NCBI GenBank assembly: GCA_031553855.1
Contig: JAVBKW010000025.1
Span: 58,187 to 122,186 of the forward strand
DNA from: RACS-047 sp031553855
Lineage (GTDB): Bacteria > Bacillota > Clostridia > Christensenellales > Pumilibacteraceae
Direction of reading: 5' to 3'
DNA length: 64,000 nucleotides
Shown piece after piece: positions 17,304 through 27,072 of this stretch; the first letter of the stretch is position 1, and every line of letters starts with the position of its first letter. Position numbers and translations under genes: made by a program. Below the pieces are notes generated by a model that ran no database searches, had not been told where the DNA came from, and saw only the letters and a program-made list of their open reading frames with translations.

Positions 17304-19511
17304 ATGGAAATCAAAGGCAGCATAGATGAAATAAGGTTCCGCAACGAAGAAAACGGATATACTATCGCCGTTCTCGACGTTGAGGGCGAGCCTTTAATAG
17401 CGGTCGGCACGTTTCCTCCGCTGTCCGAGGGAGAATACGTTTCGCTCGAGGGCGAGTACGTGCTGCACCCAAAATTCGGCAAACAATTCAAGGCGGTCAA
17501 AATAGTCAGCGGCCAGCCTGATTCGGCGGACGGCATAATAAGGTATTTAGGCTCAGGGCTTATAAAGGGAGTCGGGCCTAAAACCGCGCTTATGCTTGTC
17601 AACGCTTTCGGCGCAAGGACGCTTGAGGTTATAGAGTCTATGCCGCTTATGATGAGCAAAATAAAGGGCATCAGCCGGAAAAAAGCCGAGGAAATATCTT
17701 CCGAATATATAAAAATCAAGGACATGAAAGAGGCGGTGATGTACCTGCAATCGCGCAATATCTCGCTTTCGCTCAGCCTTAAAATATATAAAACCTACGG
17801 CGAGCAGACGGTTGCCGCCGTTAAAAGCAATCCCTACCGTTTAATAGAAGAAATCGACGGAGTAGGCTTTCTTACGGCCGACAAAATTGCGGCGGAGGTG
17901 GGTATTGCGCGCGACAGTAATTTCAGGATAAGCGCGGGGATAATCTATTCGCTTATGCACAGCGGCGAGAGGAACGGCAATACGTTTTTGCCCGCGGAAA
18001 TGATAGTGACAGAGGCGTCTGCGCTGCTTGAAATCGAGCCTGAAAAAATCAGCGAGCGCATAGAGGAGCTAATGATATCGGGAAAGCTGCGCAAGTTTTC
18101 CGACGGAGAGAGCGAGGGTTACGCGCTCACGGCGACCTTCAGGGCGGAAAAAGCGGCTGCGGCAAAGCTTATCGCGCTCAAAGAAGAGGCAAACCGCATA
18201 TATGTTTCGTGCGGGGAGGAAATAAGTCAATTTGAAACGCTTAAAAACATCAAGCTCCACCATCACCAAAAGGACGCGGTCGAGAGCGCGATTTTAAACG
18301 GAGTAAGCGTCATAACAGGCGGCCCCGGAACGGGTAAAACTACGATAATAAAGTGTATACTTTCAATCTTAGATTCTCATAAGCTCACCTATACTCTGAT
18401 GGCGCCCACAGGCAGGGCGGCAAAACGGCTCTCCGAAACGACGGGCAGGGACGCCAGCACCATCCACCGCGCGCTTATGCTCACTCCCGGCTCTAATTAC
18501 GGCGGCGAGATTTTGAGTACGGACGCGGTCATAGTGGACGAGTTTTCGATGGTGGATATTTTTCTGTTCAACAGCCTTCTGCAAAACCTGCGGACGGGTA
18601 CAAAGCTTATTATAGTCGGCGATAAGGATCAATTGCCCTCCGTCGGCGCGGGCAACGTTTTAGCCGATATTATGTCGAGCGGCTCGGTTCCGGTAGCTAA
18701 TTTAACGGAGGTCTACCGTCAGGGCGAGGAAAGCCTTATAACGCTCAACGCCCACGCTATCAACAGGGGCGAAATGCCTTTGCTTTCAAACGGCAGCGGC
18801 GACTTTTTCTTTATCCGCGAAAAGGACCCCGCGCGTATCGCAACTCTCACCTCCGATTTAGCGGCCGAGAGGATTCCCAAATATATAAATTCGGACCCCT
18901 CCAAAATACAGATTCTTTCGCCGATAAAAAACGGGCTTTGCGGCACTAACAATCTTAATTCTGTGATGCAGCAACGCCTCAACGGGCAAGCAGGCGATGA
19001 AATTATGACGGAAGGCTTTAAATTCAAAAAGGGCGACAGGGTGATGCATACGGCGAACAACTATTCGCTCTCCTGGAAAAAGCTTAGCGCGTTCGGCTCT
19101 TACGAGGGCGAGGGGGTCTTTAACGGCGACCTTGGCTATATTGAAGATATCCGGCCGGAAATCGGCGAGATCGACGTGTTTTTTGAGGACGGACGCCTTG
19201 CTACTTATACTCCCGACATCCGCAATCAGCTTATTTTGGCCTACGCCATAACCATCCATAAAAGTCAAGGCTCGGAGTTCGACGGCTGTATCATACCGGT
19301 TTACGGCGGAAATCCCATGATAATGACGCGCAACCTTCTCTACACAGCGATAACGAGGGCGAAAAAGATTGTAGTTTTGGTGGGAGAGGAGTATAATATA
19401 AAAAGAATGGTGGACAACAATTACATTGCCAAAAGGTACAGTATGCTCAAAACCTTCATATCCGAGTCGGCGGTGAAATTCGGCATACTCTACGCAGAGC
19501 AGGAAAACTAA
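17304..19511 (+). CDS. recD2: ATP-dependent RecD-like DNA helicase RecD2
   Basis: 735 residues, SF1B 5'-3' helicase of the RecD2 type (not part of RecBCD). An N-terminal OB-like and helix-hairpin region comes first (TIAVLDVEGEP, YLGSGLIKGVGPKTA, IDGVGFLTADKIA). The helicase core has Walker A GGPGTGKTT (residues about 339-347), Walker B VIVDEFSMVD, GDKDQLPSVGAG, and motifs V/VI AITIHKSQGSEFDG and LLYTAITRAKK. It is implicated in repair and replication-fork processing in Bacillota. The length is typical. The ATG at 17304 has no RBS but an ideally placed promoter, suggesting leaderless translation. Confidence 0.95.
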   Translation: MEIKGSIDEIRFRNEENGYTIAVLDVEGEPLIAVGTFPPLSEGEYVSLEGEYVLHPKFGKQFKAVKIVSGQPDSADGIIRYLGSGLIKGVGPKTALMLVNAFGARTLEVIESMPLMMSKIKGISRKKAEEISSEYIKIKDMKEAVMYLQSRNISLSLSLKIYKTYGEQTVAAVKSNPYRLIEEIDGVGFLTADKIAAEVGIARDSNFRISAGIIYSLMHSGERNGNTFLPAEMIVTEASALLEIEPEKISERIEELMISGKLRKFSDGESEGYALTATFRAEKAAAAKLIALKEEANRIYVSCGEEISQFETLKNIKLHHHQKDAVESAILNGVSVITGGPGTGKTTIIKCILSILDSHKLTYTLMAPTGRAAKRLSETTGRDASTIHRALMLTPGSNYGGEILSTDAVIVDEFSMVDIFLFNSLLQNLRTGTKLIIVGDKDQLPSVGAGNVLADIMSSGSVPVANLTEVYRQGEESLITLNAHAINRGEMPLLSNGSGDFFFIREKDPARIATLTSDLAAERIPKYINSDPSKIQILSPIKNGLCGTNNLNSVMQQRLNGQAGDEIMTEGFKFKKGDRVMHTANNYSLSWKKLSAFGSYEGEGVFNGDLGYIEDIRPEIGEIDVFFEDGRLATYTPDIRNQLILAYAITIHKSQGSEFDGCIIPVYGGNPMIMTRNLLYTAITRAKKIVVLVGEEYNIKRMVDNNYIAKRYSMLKTFISESAVKFGILYAEQEN

Positions 19512-19592
19512 TTTACCGCCTGCGCGCGGCCTTTTTCCGGATAAATTGTGCGCCGGCTTAGCCGGCTAAATGTCATAAGGAGAAAACCTTAA

Positions 19593-20369
19593 ATGGATAA
19601 AAACAAATACAATAAAAAAGTATTGATCATTTTAAGAATACTGCTCTTTATCGGCGGATTTTCGGTAGGGTTTGCGGCAATTTGGCAGGTCATGCACTCC
19701 GACGCCTTTTTAATAAAGGGCTGGCTCAAGTACGTCTTTTATGCGGTATCCGGGCTTGTCCCGGCGCTTGTTCTTCTGCTTTCGGCAAAGCCCGTATACC
19801 TGCTTTTAAAGGGTTTGGCAAGTAAGGTGCTTTCAAGGTTCCACGGTTTAAAAGGCGAGGATGCGGCGGGTATCATCTTAGCGGCGGTGCTTTCGATCTT
19901 AGCGGGGTATTTGTGTGATTTTGTTTTAAGCCTTTTTATTGATATTTTAGCGCTCCGCATAGTCATCGATTTTTTCGCCGCGCTCGCCGCGTTCTACGGC
20001 GTCGCAGTCCTGTTTTTCAAAGTGCTCAAAAAATACGGCGCAGAGCATAAAGAAGACGACGACTCGCTCAAGCCCCGGCAGTTTTTCGGCTATATTTTCA
20101 CGTCCGGCGCGCTCTCAAACCCTAAGAGCGAAAGCCTTATCAGTCAGTGGCTGAACGGCGATATATATGCGCTGGATTTATATAATAACGCGCAGGCGGA
20201 CAAAAACAGTCATATCAAATATATCCAGTCGGCTTTTGAAATGACGGAAAGCGTTCAGATCGCAAATACCGCATTGTTACATGAGCTAAAAATTATCGCA
20301 GATGAATCGGAAGACGTCACAGAGTATGAAAAACGCGGATGCACCGTTTTGTTTGTGGGCCGATTGTAA
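19593..20369 (+). CDS. Membrane protein, probable truncated YacL-like PIN protein
   Basis: 258 residues with a strong AAGGAG Shine-Dalgarno site. Four hydrophobic segments lie in residues 8-150. The C-terminal soluble part contains LLHELKIIADESEDVTEYEKRG, which looks like the PIN segment of YacL-type proteins (roughly ELQHIADSSD...RGRRG). YacL proteins have four N-terminal helices, a PIN nuclease and a TRAM domain over about 360 residues. Here the first catalytic Asp region reads IFTSGALSN rather than a DTS-type motif, and the protein stops after the first half of the PIN domain with no TRAM. I infer a degenerate or inactive relative; the homology is suggestive, not proven. Confidence 0.6.
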   Translation: MDKNKYNKKVLIILRILLFIGGFSVGFAAIWQVMHSDAFLIKGWLKYVFYAVSGLVPALVLLLSAKPVYLLLKGLASKVLSRFHGLKGEDAAGIILAAVLSILAGYLCDFVLSLFIDILALRIVIDFFAALAAFYGVAVLFFKVLKKYGAEHKEDDDSLKPRQFFGYIFTSGALSNPKSESLISQWLNGDIYALDLYNNAQADKNSHIKYIQSAFEMTESVQIANTALLHELKIIADESEDVTEYEKRGCTVLFVGRL

Positions 20370-20432
20370 TTGACTAAAAACTGAAAAACTATTAAAATAT
20401 AAGTAACCGATAAAAAAACAGAGGGGCACGGC

Positions 20433-21734
20433 TTGCAGAAAACCAAGAACAGCATAGCCTTAGGGCGCAAGATCCTTTTGGGCACGGGAAGGATGTCCGG
20501 TATTTTCCAATGCTCGTTTTTAGTGCTGTTCTTTTCGTATTCGCAAATGCTGGATATGCCGGTGTATTTTTTAGCTCCCGCCGTTTTGCTCAGCGTTCTC
20601 TTGTGCGCGTTTGTTATGCCGCTTATTTACGACGCTATTAACAACATAAGCTTAGTTTCAACCGGAAAATACCATCTTGTTTTTGCCGCCGTAACGCTTA
20701 TGCTTTCAGTCTCGTACGGGTATTTATTCAGCATAGACGCAAGCTGGTCTTTTTCCTTAAAAGCCGCGGCCTTATTCTTCGCGTTGTTTTTTACGTTTAT
20801 TTTCTATATGGTATACACCTCCGTTCTTTCAAGCATAAGCTCGAGGATATACGAAAAGAACGAAAAGTACGGCACGCTTATAAATAACCTGTTTATTTAC
20901 CTCGGCGCGGCTTTATTTATCGCGGCGCTTATCTTTTTTGCAAATACCGCCGATAAGGATATGTATTCTCAAATAGGCTATTTAGGAGCTTGTACGGTGC
21001 TGCTTACGGGGTTTTCGGTTTTTCTCGCCTCGACCCCCTATATGCCTCGTTTTATCAGGCTTGAAGTCCCTAAACGTAGAACTTTCGCAATGCGCTATGA
21101 AAAGTTTTTTTTATCTTTCACCCGCAAGGACAACCGCCGCTCGTATATCTATTTCTTTTTGATGAGCGTTGCGGTCCAGACGGTTGCGGTGTCGGCGCTT
21201 TCGCTTAAAAAAATGTTCGGCCTCGAAAATATTTATTATGCTTTAGCTGCGTTATCGTTGATTTTCTTCGCCGCGGCCGCCGCTGCGTTTTCAAAGCTTT
21301 TCAAACGGAAAAATGGTTTATCCGTAATAGTTTGCGGCATTCTTTACGCGGTTCCGACGGCGGCTTTAATAGTTTTAAGCTTTTTTGAGCTTTCTCACGA
21401 GCTTAGCGTGTCGCTGCTTTTTTCTTGCTGCGCGCTGTACGGCTTCGGGACGGGGATATTCATAAACTCCGCCAACCAGATGTTTGAAGATATTTTCGAC
21501 CGTTCCTCAACAACGAGAGGAACGCTTGTAAACATTAAGAATATATTGTTTTTCGCATCATTTGTTATCGCGTTTTCAGTCGTAGGGGTCGCCGCGCTGT
21601 TTCAAAAATATTTTGTACTTATTGCGCTCTCGGTCAGCTTTGTTTTTTTGGCCGCCGCGTTTATGCTTAAAACAATTAAAAAAAGATATCTGACTCTCGA
21701 TTTTCCGGAGGGTTTTAATGATACGGGTATATAA
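20433..21734 (+). CDS. Multi-pass membrane protein, MFS-transporter-like
   Basis: 433 residues with about 11-12 hydrophobic helices in two halves split by a basic loop near residues 205-230 (PKRRTFAMRYEKFFLSFTRKDNRR), as in major facilitator proteins. No substrate-specific motif is recognised. The start is TTG at 20433, chosen because GAGGGG lies 6 nt upstream and no ATG fits. It follows the YacL-like gene by 63 nt and overlaps the next gene by 17 nt, so it is probably in one operon. Substrate unknown. Confidence 0.65.
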   Translation: MQKTKNSIALGRKILLGTGRMSGIFQCSFLVLFFSYSQMLDMPVYFLAPAVLLSVLLCAFVMPLIYDAINNISLVSTGKYHLVFAAVTLMLSVSYGYLFSIDASWSFSLKAAALFFALFFTFIFYMVYTSVLSSISSRIYEKNEKYGTLINNLFIYLGAALFIAALIFFANTADKDMYSQIGYLGACTVLLTGFSVFLASTPYMPRFIRLEVPKRRTFAMRYEKFFLSFTRKDNRRSYIYFFLMSVAVQTVAVSALSLKKMFGLENIYYALAALSLIFFAAAAAAFSKLFKRKNGLSVIVCGILYAVPTAALIVLSFFELSHELSVSLLFSCCALYGFGTGIFINSANQMFEDIFDRSSTTRGTLVNIKNILFFASFVIAFSVVGVAALFQKYFVLIALSVSFVFLAAAFMLKTIKKRYLTLDFPEGFNDTGI

Positions 21735-22098
21735 AGCCGCGCAAGAAGAAAAGGCAAGAATTAACGAAACGTTAAAGGCTTCGTTTGAAGATGGAGACGT
21801 CGTTTTTATATTATCGTGCGGCTCTCCCGTAGATGCCGCCGCTGCGCTTTTTTATGACGAAAAAACAAAGCAAATCATAATTAAACCGCCTCTTTTCAAA
21901 GAAAAGGTTGATCACTCGCTAAAGGATATGCTTATACGCGCAATGCTCAACACTGTGCGCGATTTAAAAGGCGTGAACGTATGCGTAAATGAAGAAGATG
22001 AATACTACCTCTCTTTAGGGTTTGTTAAAAACGGCTGCTCTTATATAGTAAAAGCGGATGAAATAATATTTGACGGCTGCTGCAAAAGCGGCTTATAA
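21718..22098 (+). CDS. Small hypothetical protein, divergent acetyltransferase-like fold
   Basis: 126 residues. The ATG at 21718 lies inside the end of the upstream transporter-like gene (17-nt overlap, different frame), with GGAGGG just before it, so translation is probably coupled. The C-terminal half, LIRAMLNTVRDLKGVNVCV followed by EDEYYLSLGFVKNG, resembles the end of GNAT acetyltransferases. The acetyl-CoA loop (Q/RxxGxG/A) is not recognisable. Either a catalytically dead GNAT or an unrelated small protein. Confidence 0.55.
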   Translation: MIRVYKAAQEEKARINETLKASFEDGDVVFILSCGSPVDAAAALFYDEKTKQIIIKPPLFKEKVDHSLKDMLIRAMLNTVRDLKGVNVCVNEEDEYYLSLGFVKNGCSYIVKADEIIFDGCCKSGL

Positions 22099-22146
22099 TA
22101 TAATCAATTATATAAGTTTATATCTTAAAACGGCGGAGGGAATAAT

Positions 22147-23775
22147 TTGAAAACGGATATCGAAATAGCAACGCAGGCAACACTATTGCCGATTTCTAAG
22201 GTCGCATCGTCGATCGGCATTGCTGAAAGCGAGTGTGAGTTCTACGGCAAATATATGGCGAAAACCGCTCAAAAAGACGGCAGAAACAAGCTTATTTTAG
22301 TAACTGCTATCAATCCTACGTCTGCCGGCGAGGGTAAAACTACTATAAGTATCGGGCTGGCCGACGCTTTAAAAAAGATAGGGAAAAAGGTTGCGCTTGC
22401 TCTTCGTGAGCCGTCTCTAGGGCCGGTGTTCGGAATAAAAGGCGGCGCGGCGGGCGGCGGTTATGCCCAAGTCGCGCCTATGGAAAATATAAACCTGCAT
22501 TTTACGGGCGACCTTCACGCTATTACTGCGGCAAACAATCTTTTATCCGCGCTTATCGATAACCATATTTACTGGGGCAACGCGCTAAGGATCCGTTCAG
22601 TCACGTGGCGCCGCTGCCAGGACGTAAACGACAGGGCGCTCAGAAACACTGTAACAGGCCTCGGATTTTGCGCCCGCGAGGACGGCTTTGATATTACTGC
22701 CGCAAGCGAGATAATGGCTGTTCTGTGTTTAAGCGCGGATATTGAGGATTTGAAACTCCGCTTAGGCAAAATAGTTATCGGCGAGGATTTCGACGGCAAG
22801 AGAATAACCGCGGCAGACCTAAAAGCAAACGAGGCGATGACGATACTTTTAAAGGATGCGATAAAACCTAATCTTGTGCAGACCCTTGAGGGCGTTCCCG
22901 CGTTTGTACACGGCGGGCCGTTTGCCAATATCGCGCACGGCTGCAACAGCATAATCGCCACAAAAACCGCGATGCACTACGCCGACTACGTCGTTACGGA
23001 GGCAGGGTTCGGGGCGGACTTAGGAGCCGAGAAATTTTTGGATATCAAGTGCCGTACGGCGGGTATCGCGCCCTCGGCGGTCGTTATTGTCGCAACCATA
23101 CGCGCGCTCAAATGCGCCGGAGGAAAAAAAGAAAAGCTTTCCGAGCGGGACGACGACGCGCTTAAAAAAGGGATTCCGAACTTAACTAAGCATATAGAAA
23201 ATATAACAAAGGTATTCGCTCTTCCCTGCGTAGTCGCGATAAACCGTTTTGAATCCGACACTGAAGACGAGCTTGAAATAGTGAAAAAGGAGTGCCTCTC
23301 TCTTGGCGCAAAGGCTGTTACGGCGGAGTGCTGGGGAAAAGGCGGAGCGGGCGGCATAGAGCTTGCAGATACGGTCGGCTCTCTTTGCAAAACAAAAAGC
23401 GAGCTTAAGTTTTCTTACGGGCTCACCGATACCATCGAAGAAAAAATCACTAAAATAGCAACTAAGATATACGGCGCGGCGGGAGTTAAATTCGAGCCGA
23501 AAGCCAAAAAAGCGCTTGAGAAATTCGCAGGCACCGACGCTGAGAAAATGCCGGTCTGCATAGCTAAAACGCAGTACTCTTTAAGCGACAATGCGTCCCT
23601 CACAGGGCGGCCTTCAGGATTCGACATAACTGTCAGGGATATAGCTTTGAGGGCAGGAGCGGGCTTTTTAGTGGCTTTAGCGGGCGATATTTTATTAATG
23701 CCGGGTTTAAGCCGCGTTCCCAACTCCGAAAATATGTCGATTTCAAGCGACGGTATAATTAAAGGATTGTTCTAA
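22147..23775 (+). CDS. fhs: Formate-tetrahydrofolate ligase
   Basis: 542 residues (family about 555). It makes 10-formyl-THF from formate, THF and ATP. The P-loop is PTSAGEGKTT. FGIKGGAAGGGYAQV, LHFTGDLHAITAANNLL, HGGPFANIAHGCNS, VTEAGFGADLGAEKF and LPGLSRVPNSENM-like segments are all family hallmarks; here the last reads MPGLSRVPNSENM. The start is TTG at 22147, chosen for GGAGGG 7 nt upstream and the conserved N-terminus. It lies between the acetyltransferase-like gene and glnS. It supplies one-carbon units for purines and fMet; no other Wood-Ljungdahl gene is adjacent. Confidence 0.96.
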   Translation: MKTDIEIATQATLLPISKVASSIGIAESECEFYGKYMAKTAQKDGRNKLILVTAINPTSAGEGKTTISIGLADALKKIGKKVALALREPSLGPVFGIKGGAAGGGYAQVAPMENINLHFTGDLHAITAANNLLSALIDNHIYWGNALRIRSVTWRRCQDVNDRALRNTVTGLGFCAREDGFDITAASEIMAVLCLSADIEDLKLRLGKIVIGEDFDGKRITAADLKANEAMTILLKDAIKPNLVQTLEGVPAFVHGGPFANIAHGCNSIIATKTAMHYADYVVTEAGFGADLGAEKFLDIKCRTAGIAPSAVVIVATIRALKCAGGKKEKLSERDDDALKKGIPNLTKHIENITKVFALPCVVAINRFESDTEDELEIVKKECLSLGAKAVTAECWGKGGAGGIELADTVGSLCKTKSELKFSYGLTDTIEEKITKIATKIYGAAGVKFEPKAKKALEKFAGTDAEKMPVCIAKTQYSLSDNASLTGRPSGFDITVRDIALRAGAGFLVALAGDILLMPGLSRVPNSENMSISSDGIIKGLF

Positions 23776-23822
23776 CAAAAGGATAAAAACCGCTCTTTAA
23801 AATACAAAAACAACGAGGGATT

Positions 23823-25439
23823 ATGGGCAATTTTTTAGAAGAGATAATTGAAAAAGATTTAAGCGAAAAAGCTGTCGCGTCGATCGCGACGAGGTTTCCG
23901 CCGGAGCCGAACGGATATCTGCATATCGGGCACGCAAAGTCGATATGCTTAAATTTCGGGCTTGCCAAAAAATATAACGGAACATGCAACCTCCGTTTCG
24001 ACGATACAAATCCGGTTAAGGAAGACGACGAGTTTGTAAACTCAATAATTGCCGACGTAAAATGGCTAGGCTTTGAGGGTAAGGTTTTATACGCGTCCGA
24101 TTATTTTCAGGAAATGTACGAATGCGCCGTTAAGCTTATTAAGAAAGGGCTTGCCTACATCGACGATATCACCCCCGATCAGCTCAAAGAGGAGAGGGGG
24201 ACGCTCACGACACCCGGAACGCAAAGTAAAAACCGCAACCGTCCGGCGGAAGAAAACCTGAAGCTTTTTGAGGATATGAAAAACGGCGCGGTTCCCGACG
24301 GTAAGCTTGTTTTGCGCGCAAAAATCGATATGGCCTCGCCTAATATGAATATGCGCGATCCCGTAATATACAGAGTGCTGCACGCCGCTCACCACCGGCA
24401 GGGCGACAAATGGTGCATCTATCCGATGTACGATTTTGCCCATCCCATAGAGGACGCGGTAGAAAAAATTTCGCACAGCATCTGCACGCTCGAATTTGAG
24501 GACCACCGTCCGCTTTACGACTGGGTGCTGATAAACTGCGATTACGATCCGCGGCCCCGCCAGTACGAGTTTGCACGCCTTAATATTCAGCGCACTATAA
24601 TGAGCAAGCGTTATTTGAAAAAGCTTGTGGATGAAAAGTTTGTAGACGGTTGGGACGACCCGCGTATGCCCACGCTTGCGGGCCTTCGCCGCAGAGGCTT
24701 TCCTCCGGCCGCGATAAGGGAATTTTGCGAGCGTATCGGAGTCGCTAAGGGCAACAGCGAGGTCGAGCCGGGGCAGCTTGAAAGCTGCGTCAGGGAGGAG
24801 CTGAACCTTCACGCCGAAAGAGCAATGGCCGTTATTGAGCCGCTTGAGCTTGTTATTACAAACCGCCCCGAAAGCTTTAAAGAGGAATTGATTTTTGAAT
24901 ATACTTTGGGTGAAAACGAAAGCTTTTCAAGAAGCATAAGCTTTTCAAACCGCCTGTTCATCGAAAAAGAGGACTTTTCGCTTGATCCGCCGCCCAAATA
25001 CCACAGGCTTACGTTAGGCGGAATGGTGCGGTTAAAAAGCGGTTATATAATCAAATGCACGGACTTTGAAAAGGACGCCCAAGGTGAAGTCGTTAAGGTT
25101 TTTGCCGAAATTATCGAGGGCACGAAATCAGGGCAGGACAGCGTCGGGATCAAGGTCAAAGGCGTCATACACTGGGTCGATGCGAAAACCTGCGCCGACG
25201 CTCAAGTCCGCCTATATGACTATCTGCTAACGGCGGATAATCCCGACGCGGATTTTTCAGAGCGTCTTAACAGCCAGTCATTAATAATAAAAAAGGCAAA
25301 AATCGAAAATTATTTAGCAAATGCAGAAAAAGACAAAAGCTTTCAGTTTATGCGCGCCGGTTATTTTTGCAGCGATATCAAAAGTGTAAAAACGGTATTC
25401 AATAAAATCGTAAGCTTAAAAGACGGCTTTAAGGCCTGA
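23823..25439 (+). CDS. glnS: Glutaminyl-tRNA synthetase
   Basis: 538 residues, class I aaRS. HIGH-type motif at residues 34-37 within FPPEPNGYLHIGHAKS, KMSKS-type motif TIMSKRYLKK (about 259-268), and RFDDTNPVKEDDEFV. The GlnRS anticodon-binding beta-barrels follow, with RLYDYLL near the end. It charges tRNA-Gln directly, so this organism need not rely only on the GatCAB route. Good GAGGG Shine-Dalgarno site. It sits 47 nt after fhs, followed closely by an SDR-like gene. Confidence 0.95.
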   Translation: MGNFLEEIIEKDLSEKAVASIATRFPPEPNGYLHIGHAKSICLNFGLAKKYNGTCNLRFDDTNPVKEDDEFVNSIIADVKWLGFEGKVLYASDYFQEMYECAVKLIKKGLAYIDDITPDQLKEERGTLTTPGTQSKNRNRPAEENLKLFEDMKNGAVPDGKLVLRAKIDMASPNMNMRDPVIYRVLHAAHHRQGDKWCIYPMYDFAHPIEDAVEKISHSICTLEFEDHRPLYDWVLINCDYDPRPRQYEFARLNIQRTIMSKRYLKKLVDEKFVDGWDDPRMPTLAGLRRRGFPPAAIREFCERIGVAKGNSEVEPGQLESCVREELNLHAERAMAVIEPLELVITNRPESFKEELIFEYTLGENESFSRSISFSNRLFIEKEDFSLDPPPKYHRLTLGGMVRLKSGYIIKCTDFEKDAQGEVVKVFAEIIEGTKSGQDSVGIKVKGVIHWVDAKTCADAQVRLYDYLLTADNPDADFSERLNSQSLIIKKAKIENYLANAEKDKSFQFMRAGYFCSDIKSVKTVFNKIVSLKDGFKA

Positions 25440-25460
25440 TTAAGTATACGGGGAGTAATA

Positions 25461-26390
25461 GTGAAAACAAAAAAAGACAGTTCGGTAAATGCGGATAAAA
25501 AAAGTCCGGTAAGGGAAGCTGAAAAAGTTAAAGAGCCAAAAGTGACTATGAAGATTCTGTTCACCGGCAAAGACGGTGCTTTGAGCAAAAATTTTGTCAG
25601 AAGCTTTAAAGGCATTTATGAAATAACAAGAGCAGGCGATATAGATTATGCTGATTTAAGCGCAGTTTGCGCGCTCTTTAACGAGAAAAGCTTTGATGCC
25701 ATCATACACGCCGTCTACGATAACGCCGACGACATAAAGCTTTCGGCCTCCGATTTGATAGCATACCGCAACGTCACTTATGCGGCTGCCGCGGCTACAG
25801 TTAAAAAAATGCTTATCCTCACGACTCCGGGCGACCTTTACTACGGCGGCGATCTTGTGAACGTCGAGGAAAAAGTCAGCGAGGCCTACCCGTCGGCCGA
25901 AAAGCCCGTCAATAATTACCTGCTCACAAGTCAGGCTTTAAAAACCAATTTTTCTACAGTCCTGAGGTTTTTCAGCGTTTACGGCGAGGACGTAAAGTCA
26001 AAGGATATTTTCAACAAAATTATAAACGGCGGCTATTCAAAGCGCGATTCATACAACGTCGAAAAGGATATGATAGTTTCGGCGGTCTACGTGGGCGACG
26101 CCGTGCAGATCATAGCGAGGTTTTTGGATAACGATTATAAAAGAGGCAGCTATAACGTCGTTTCTACCGCCGCCGTCAACTATTTCGACGCGGCGAAAAA
26201 GGCGGTCGCCGCCGCAAAAAAACACGGCAAGGAGTACAACGTGAAATTCAAAACGCTCGACAACGGAATTTTCACAGCGTCGAGCGCAAAGCTTATGAGC
26301 GTTATGCCCGATTTCAAATTTACATCGCTCAGCTCTGCAATTGCCAAAACCTACGAATATGAATTTAAAAAGGAAGATATAGTGAATTAA
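25461..26390 (+). CDS. NAD-dependent epimerase/dehydratase-like protein, catalytic Lys not conserved
   Basis: 309 residues from a GTG at 25461 (GGGGAG upstream). The first 28 residues are Lys-rich and disordered-looking. The Rossmann start is MKILFTGKDGALSKNF, a divergent glycine motif like that of dTDP-rhamnose reductase. AIIHAVYDNADD and LRFFSVYGED are extended-SDR landmarks. Where YxxxK is expected the sequence is NYLLTSQALK, so the active Lys position is Ser. It may bind a nucleotide without normal dehydrogenase chemistry. It lies between glnS and a HAD phosphatase with no sugar genes nearby, so its substrate cannot be inferred. Confidence 0.7.
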   Translation: MKTKKDSSVNADKKSPVREAEKVKEPKVTMKILFTGKDGALSKNFVRSFKGIYEITRAGDIDYADLSAVCALFNEKSFDAIIHAVYDNADDIKLSASDLIAYRNVTYAAAAATVKKMLILTTPGDLYYGGDLVNVEEKVSEAYPSAEKPVNNYLLTSQALKTNFSTVLRFFSVYGEDVKSKDIFNKIINGGYSKRDSYNVEKDMIVSAVYVGDAVQIIARFLDNDYKRGSYNVVSTAAVNYFDAAKKAVAAAKKHGKEYNVKFKTLDNGIFTASSAKLMSVMPDFKFTSLSSAIAKTYEYEFKKEDIVN

Positions 26391-26432
26391 CTACTGCAGT
26401 TTTCAAGTTATTTTACTATAAAAGGAAAGACG

Positions 26433-27068
26433 ATGTATAAAAACGCGATATTCGACGTAGACGGAACGATAATCAATTCTTACAAAGACGTGACCGGCGG
26501 CATTTGTTACGCCTTAGAAAAGCTAGGTTACAGCCGCCCGGAGGAGTCTGTGCTTAAAAAATTCATAGGACCTACGGTCTATGAATCGATGACGCAGATT
26601 TTAAAGCTTCCGCATGAAGTGGCAAGCGAAATAATAACGATTTACCGGGGCTGGTACGAAACTATCGACCATTCGGGAACGGTCATGTATCCGGGCTTTC
26701 CCGATCTTTTAGACAGGCTTAAAAAAGAGGGGGTCAGGCTTTCGCTTGCTAGCACTAAGCCCACGCGCTTTATCCCCAAAATTTTTGATAAATTCGGCAT
26801 AACGCACTACTTTGAAAAAATCATAGGAGCTACGGACGAAAAGTCGGCAAGCGACAAAACTGTTCTTATAGAAAAAGCAAGGCTCGATGAAAGCGCGGTA
26901 ATGATAGGCGACCGCAAATTCGATATCGCGGCGGCTACAAAGCTGAATATCGACAGTATAGGCGTAACGTACGGCTTTATGGAAGAGGACGAATTTATTA
27001 AATTTCCGCCAACCTACATCGCCCGCAACACAGATGAAATATTTGAAATAATCATTAATAAAGGATAA
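26433..27068 (+). CDS. HAD-family hydrolase, phosphoglycolate phosphatase-like
   Basis: 211 residues. HAD motif I FDVDGTIINSY (residues 8-18; the Asp pair is the nucleophile and acid), a helical cap domain (20-90), motif II SLASTKPTRF, motif III Lys in DEKSASDKTVL, and motif IV MIGDRKFDIAAA. This is the Gph/PpaX-like subgroup of small phosphatases. The physiological substrate is uncertain. AAAGGA lies ahead of the ATG. It ends 4 nt before alaS, so the two are probably translated from one mRNA. Confidence 0.85.
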   Translation: MYKNAIFDVDGTIINSYKDVTGGICYALEKLGYSRPEESVLKKFIGPTVYESMTQILKLPHEVASEIITIYRGWYETIDHSGTVMYPGFPDLLDRLKKEGVRLSLASTKPTRFIPKIFDKFGITHYFEKIIGATDEKSASDKTVLIEKARLDESAVMIGDRKFDIAAATKLNIDSIGVTYGFMEEDEFIKFPPTYIARNTDEIFEIIINKG

Positions 27069-27072
27069 ACTT

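Noticed and set aside
24087..24812. 241-codon open frame antisense to glnS
   Set aside because: Shadow of a well-conserved gene, no domain features or RBS.
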